Assembly: GCA_030950975.1 (NCBI GenBank)
Contig: JAUZQL010000151.1
Coordinates: 1 to 5,921 of the forward strand
Direction: 5' to 3'
Length of the DNA: 5,921 bases
From: Mariprofundaceae bacterium
Lineage (GTDB): Bacteria; Pseudomonadota; Zetaproteobacteria; Mariprofundales; Mariprofundaceae
Positions within the stretch are counted from its first letter, which is position 1; the number at the start of each line of letters is the position of its first letter. Position numbers and translations under genes: made by a program. The notes beneath the pieces are model-generated. The model was not told the DNA's origin. It saw only the letters and a list, made by a program, of their open reading frames with translations, and did no database searches. Positions 5,464-5,921 of this stretch are shown here, piece by piece.

Positions 5464-5921
5464 ATGACAGATTCCACTATCACAGGGGACATTGTAGAGC
5501 GTTCCGCTAGGGCGCAAGCCTATTGGGAACAGCTCAATTGTAAGTTTAAAGATGCGGATCGTGTCTTTGATGGCTGCATTGCGGATGCCAAAAGCACACT
5601 GACTGATGCAGGTATCGATGCATATATTGAGAATGCCCGCTTCTTAGGGAAAATGGGGCGTGGTGCTGAACCGTTATTGGTTTATTTGGAAGAAGCGCCA
5701 ACCATTGCTTCGATTGCGGGTGAAGAAATTTTACCTGAAATTAAAGATTTTGCGTATTATCTTTCGAAAAATACCAATTTTAAAGCGATTGTGCCATTTT
5801 TGCAGACGTTAGCTGCGGTGACGCGTCGCTTACAAACCCGTGAGCTTTTACATCATTATTTCGATTTACTGAAAGATATGATTGAGCAGACAACCTTGTC
5901 AGTGCATGGGCATCATACAAC
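5464..5921 (+). CDS. cbbO: RuBisCO activase subunit CbbO, N-terminal part
   Basis: CbbO is the adaptor of the CbbQO activase. It binds one CbbQ hexamer and uses a C-terminal von Willebrand A domain to contact RuBisCO. Only the first 152 codons lie in the window, with no stop before the end. Complete family members are several times longer (about 750-800 residues), so the vWA domain and its metal site are not visible. The visible part fits the family N-terminus: a helix with RAQAYWEQL (15-23), then LTDAGIDAYIENARFLGKMGRG (46-67) and EPLLVYLEEAP (69-79), followed by helical sequence. The ATG at 5464 is in the same frame as cbbQ, separated only by TAA and one GTC codon. No clear ribosome binding site precedes it, so translational coupling to cbbQ is likely. 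NorD is the related alternative, and the context favours CbbO. Confidence 0.87.
   Translation, partial: MTDSTITGDIVERSARAQAYWEQLNCKFKDADRVFDGCIADAKSTLTDAGIDAYIENARFLGKMGRGAEPLLVYLEEAPTIASIAGEEILPEIKDFAYYLSKNTNFKAIVPFLQTLAAVTRRLQTRELLHHYFDLLKDMIEQTTLSVHGHHT

Noticed and set aside
4657..5921. NorQ/NorD (nitric oxide reductase accessory genes) instead of CbbQ/CbbO
   Set aside because: The two families are related, but there are no nor genes here and the pair directly follows a RuBisCO gene with a CbbR regulator.
1..5921. CRISPR array, tRNA, rRNA, insertion sequence or prophage
   Set aside because: No regularly spaced long repeats, cloverleaf, rRNA motif, transposase or terminal repeats were seen on either strand.

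Overview
The window comes from a chemolithoautotrophic proteobacterium. It carries a form II RuBisCO gene with a divergent LysR-type regulator of the CbbR kind, followed by the RuBisCO activase genes cbbQ and cbbO. The waaA gene for lipopolysaccharide core synthesis points to a Gram-negative cell. Base composition looks moderately AT-rich by eye (not computed). A form II cbbM followed by cbbQO fits sulfur or iron oxidisers, for example low-GC Zetaproteobacteria or Hydrogenovibrio-like Gammaproteobacteria. The sequence alone does not settle the genus.

Layout. Positions 1-246 hold the 3' end of a GGDEF (diguanylate cyclase) gene on the plus strand. It converges on rpsT (ribosomal protein S20, minus strand, 319-582), and a terminator hairpin lies between them. 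A divergent intergenic region of 159 bases separates rpsT from waaA (742-1938, plus strand). waaA converges on cbbR (1975-2901, minus strand) with only 36 bases between them. A 133-base divergent control region between cbbR and cbbM holds helically phased TGAT/ATCA half-sites, both likely promoters, and a structured leader for cbbM. cbbM (3035-4453) ends in a strong intrinsic terminator. A 203-base AT-rich spacer with a dyad and direct repeats then leads to cbbQ (4657-5460). cbbO starts 3 bases after cbbQ and runs off the window end.

How the genes work together. CbbM fixes CO2 onto ribulose-1,5-bisphosphate. CbbQ, a MoxR-type AAA+ ATPase, and CbbO, its von Willebrand A domain partner, form the activase that releases inhibitory sugar phosphates from RuBisCO. 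CbbR probably activates cbbM in response to metabolic state and may repress its own gene. The terminator after cbbM suggests that RuBisCO is made in excess over its activase. The upstream genes (GGDEF, rpsT, waaA) are housekeeping or signalling genes with no evident link to carbon fixation.

No mobile element, CRISPR array, tRNA or rRNA was seen. I found no clear new system. The least routine features are the cbbR-cbbM control region and leader, a RuBisCO with a 10-residue insertion relative to the R. rubrum enzyme, and the short N-terminus of WaaA.
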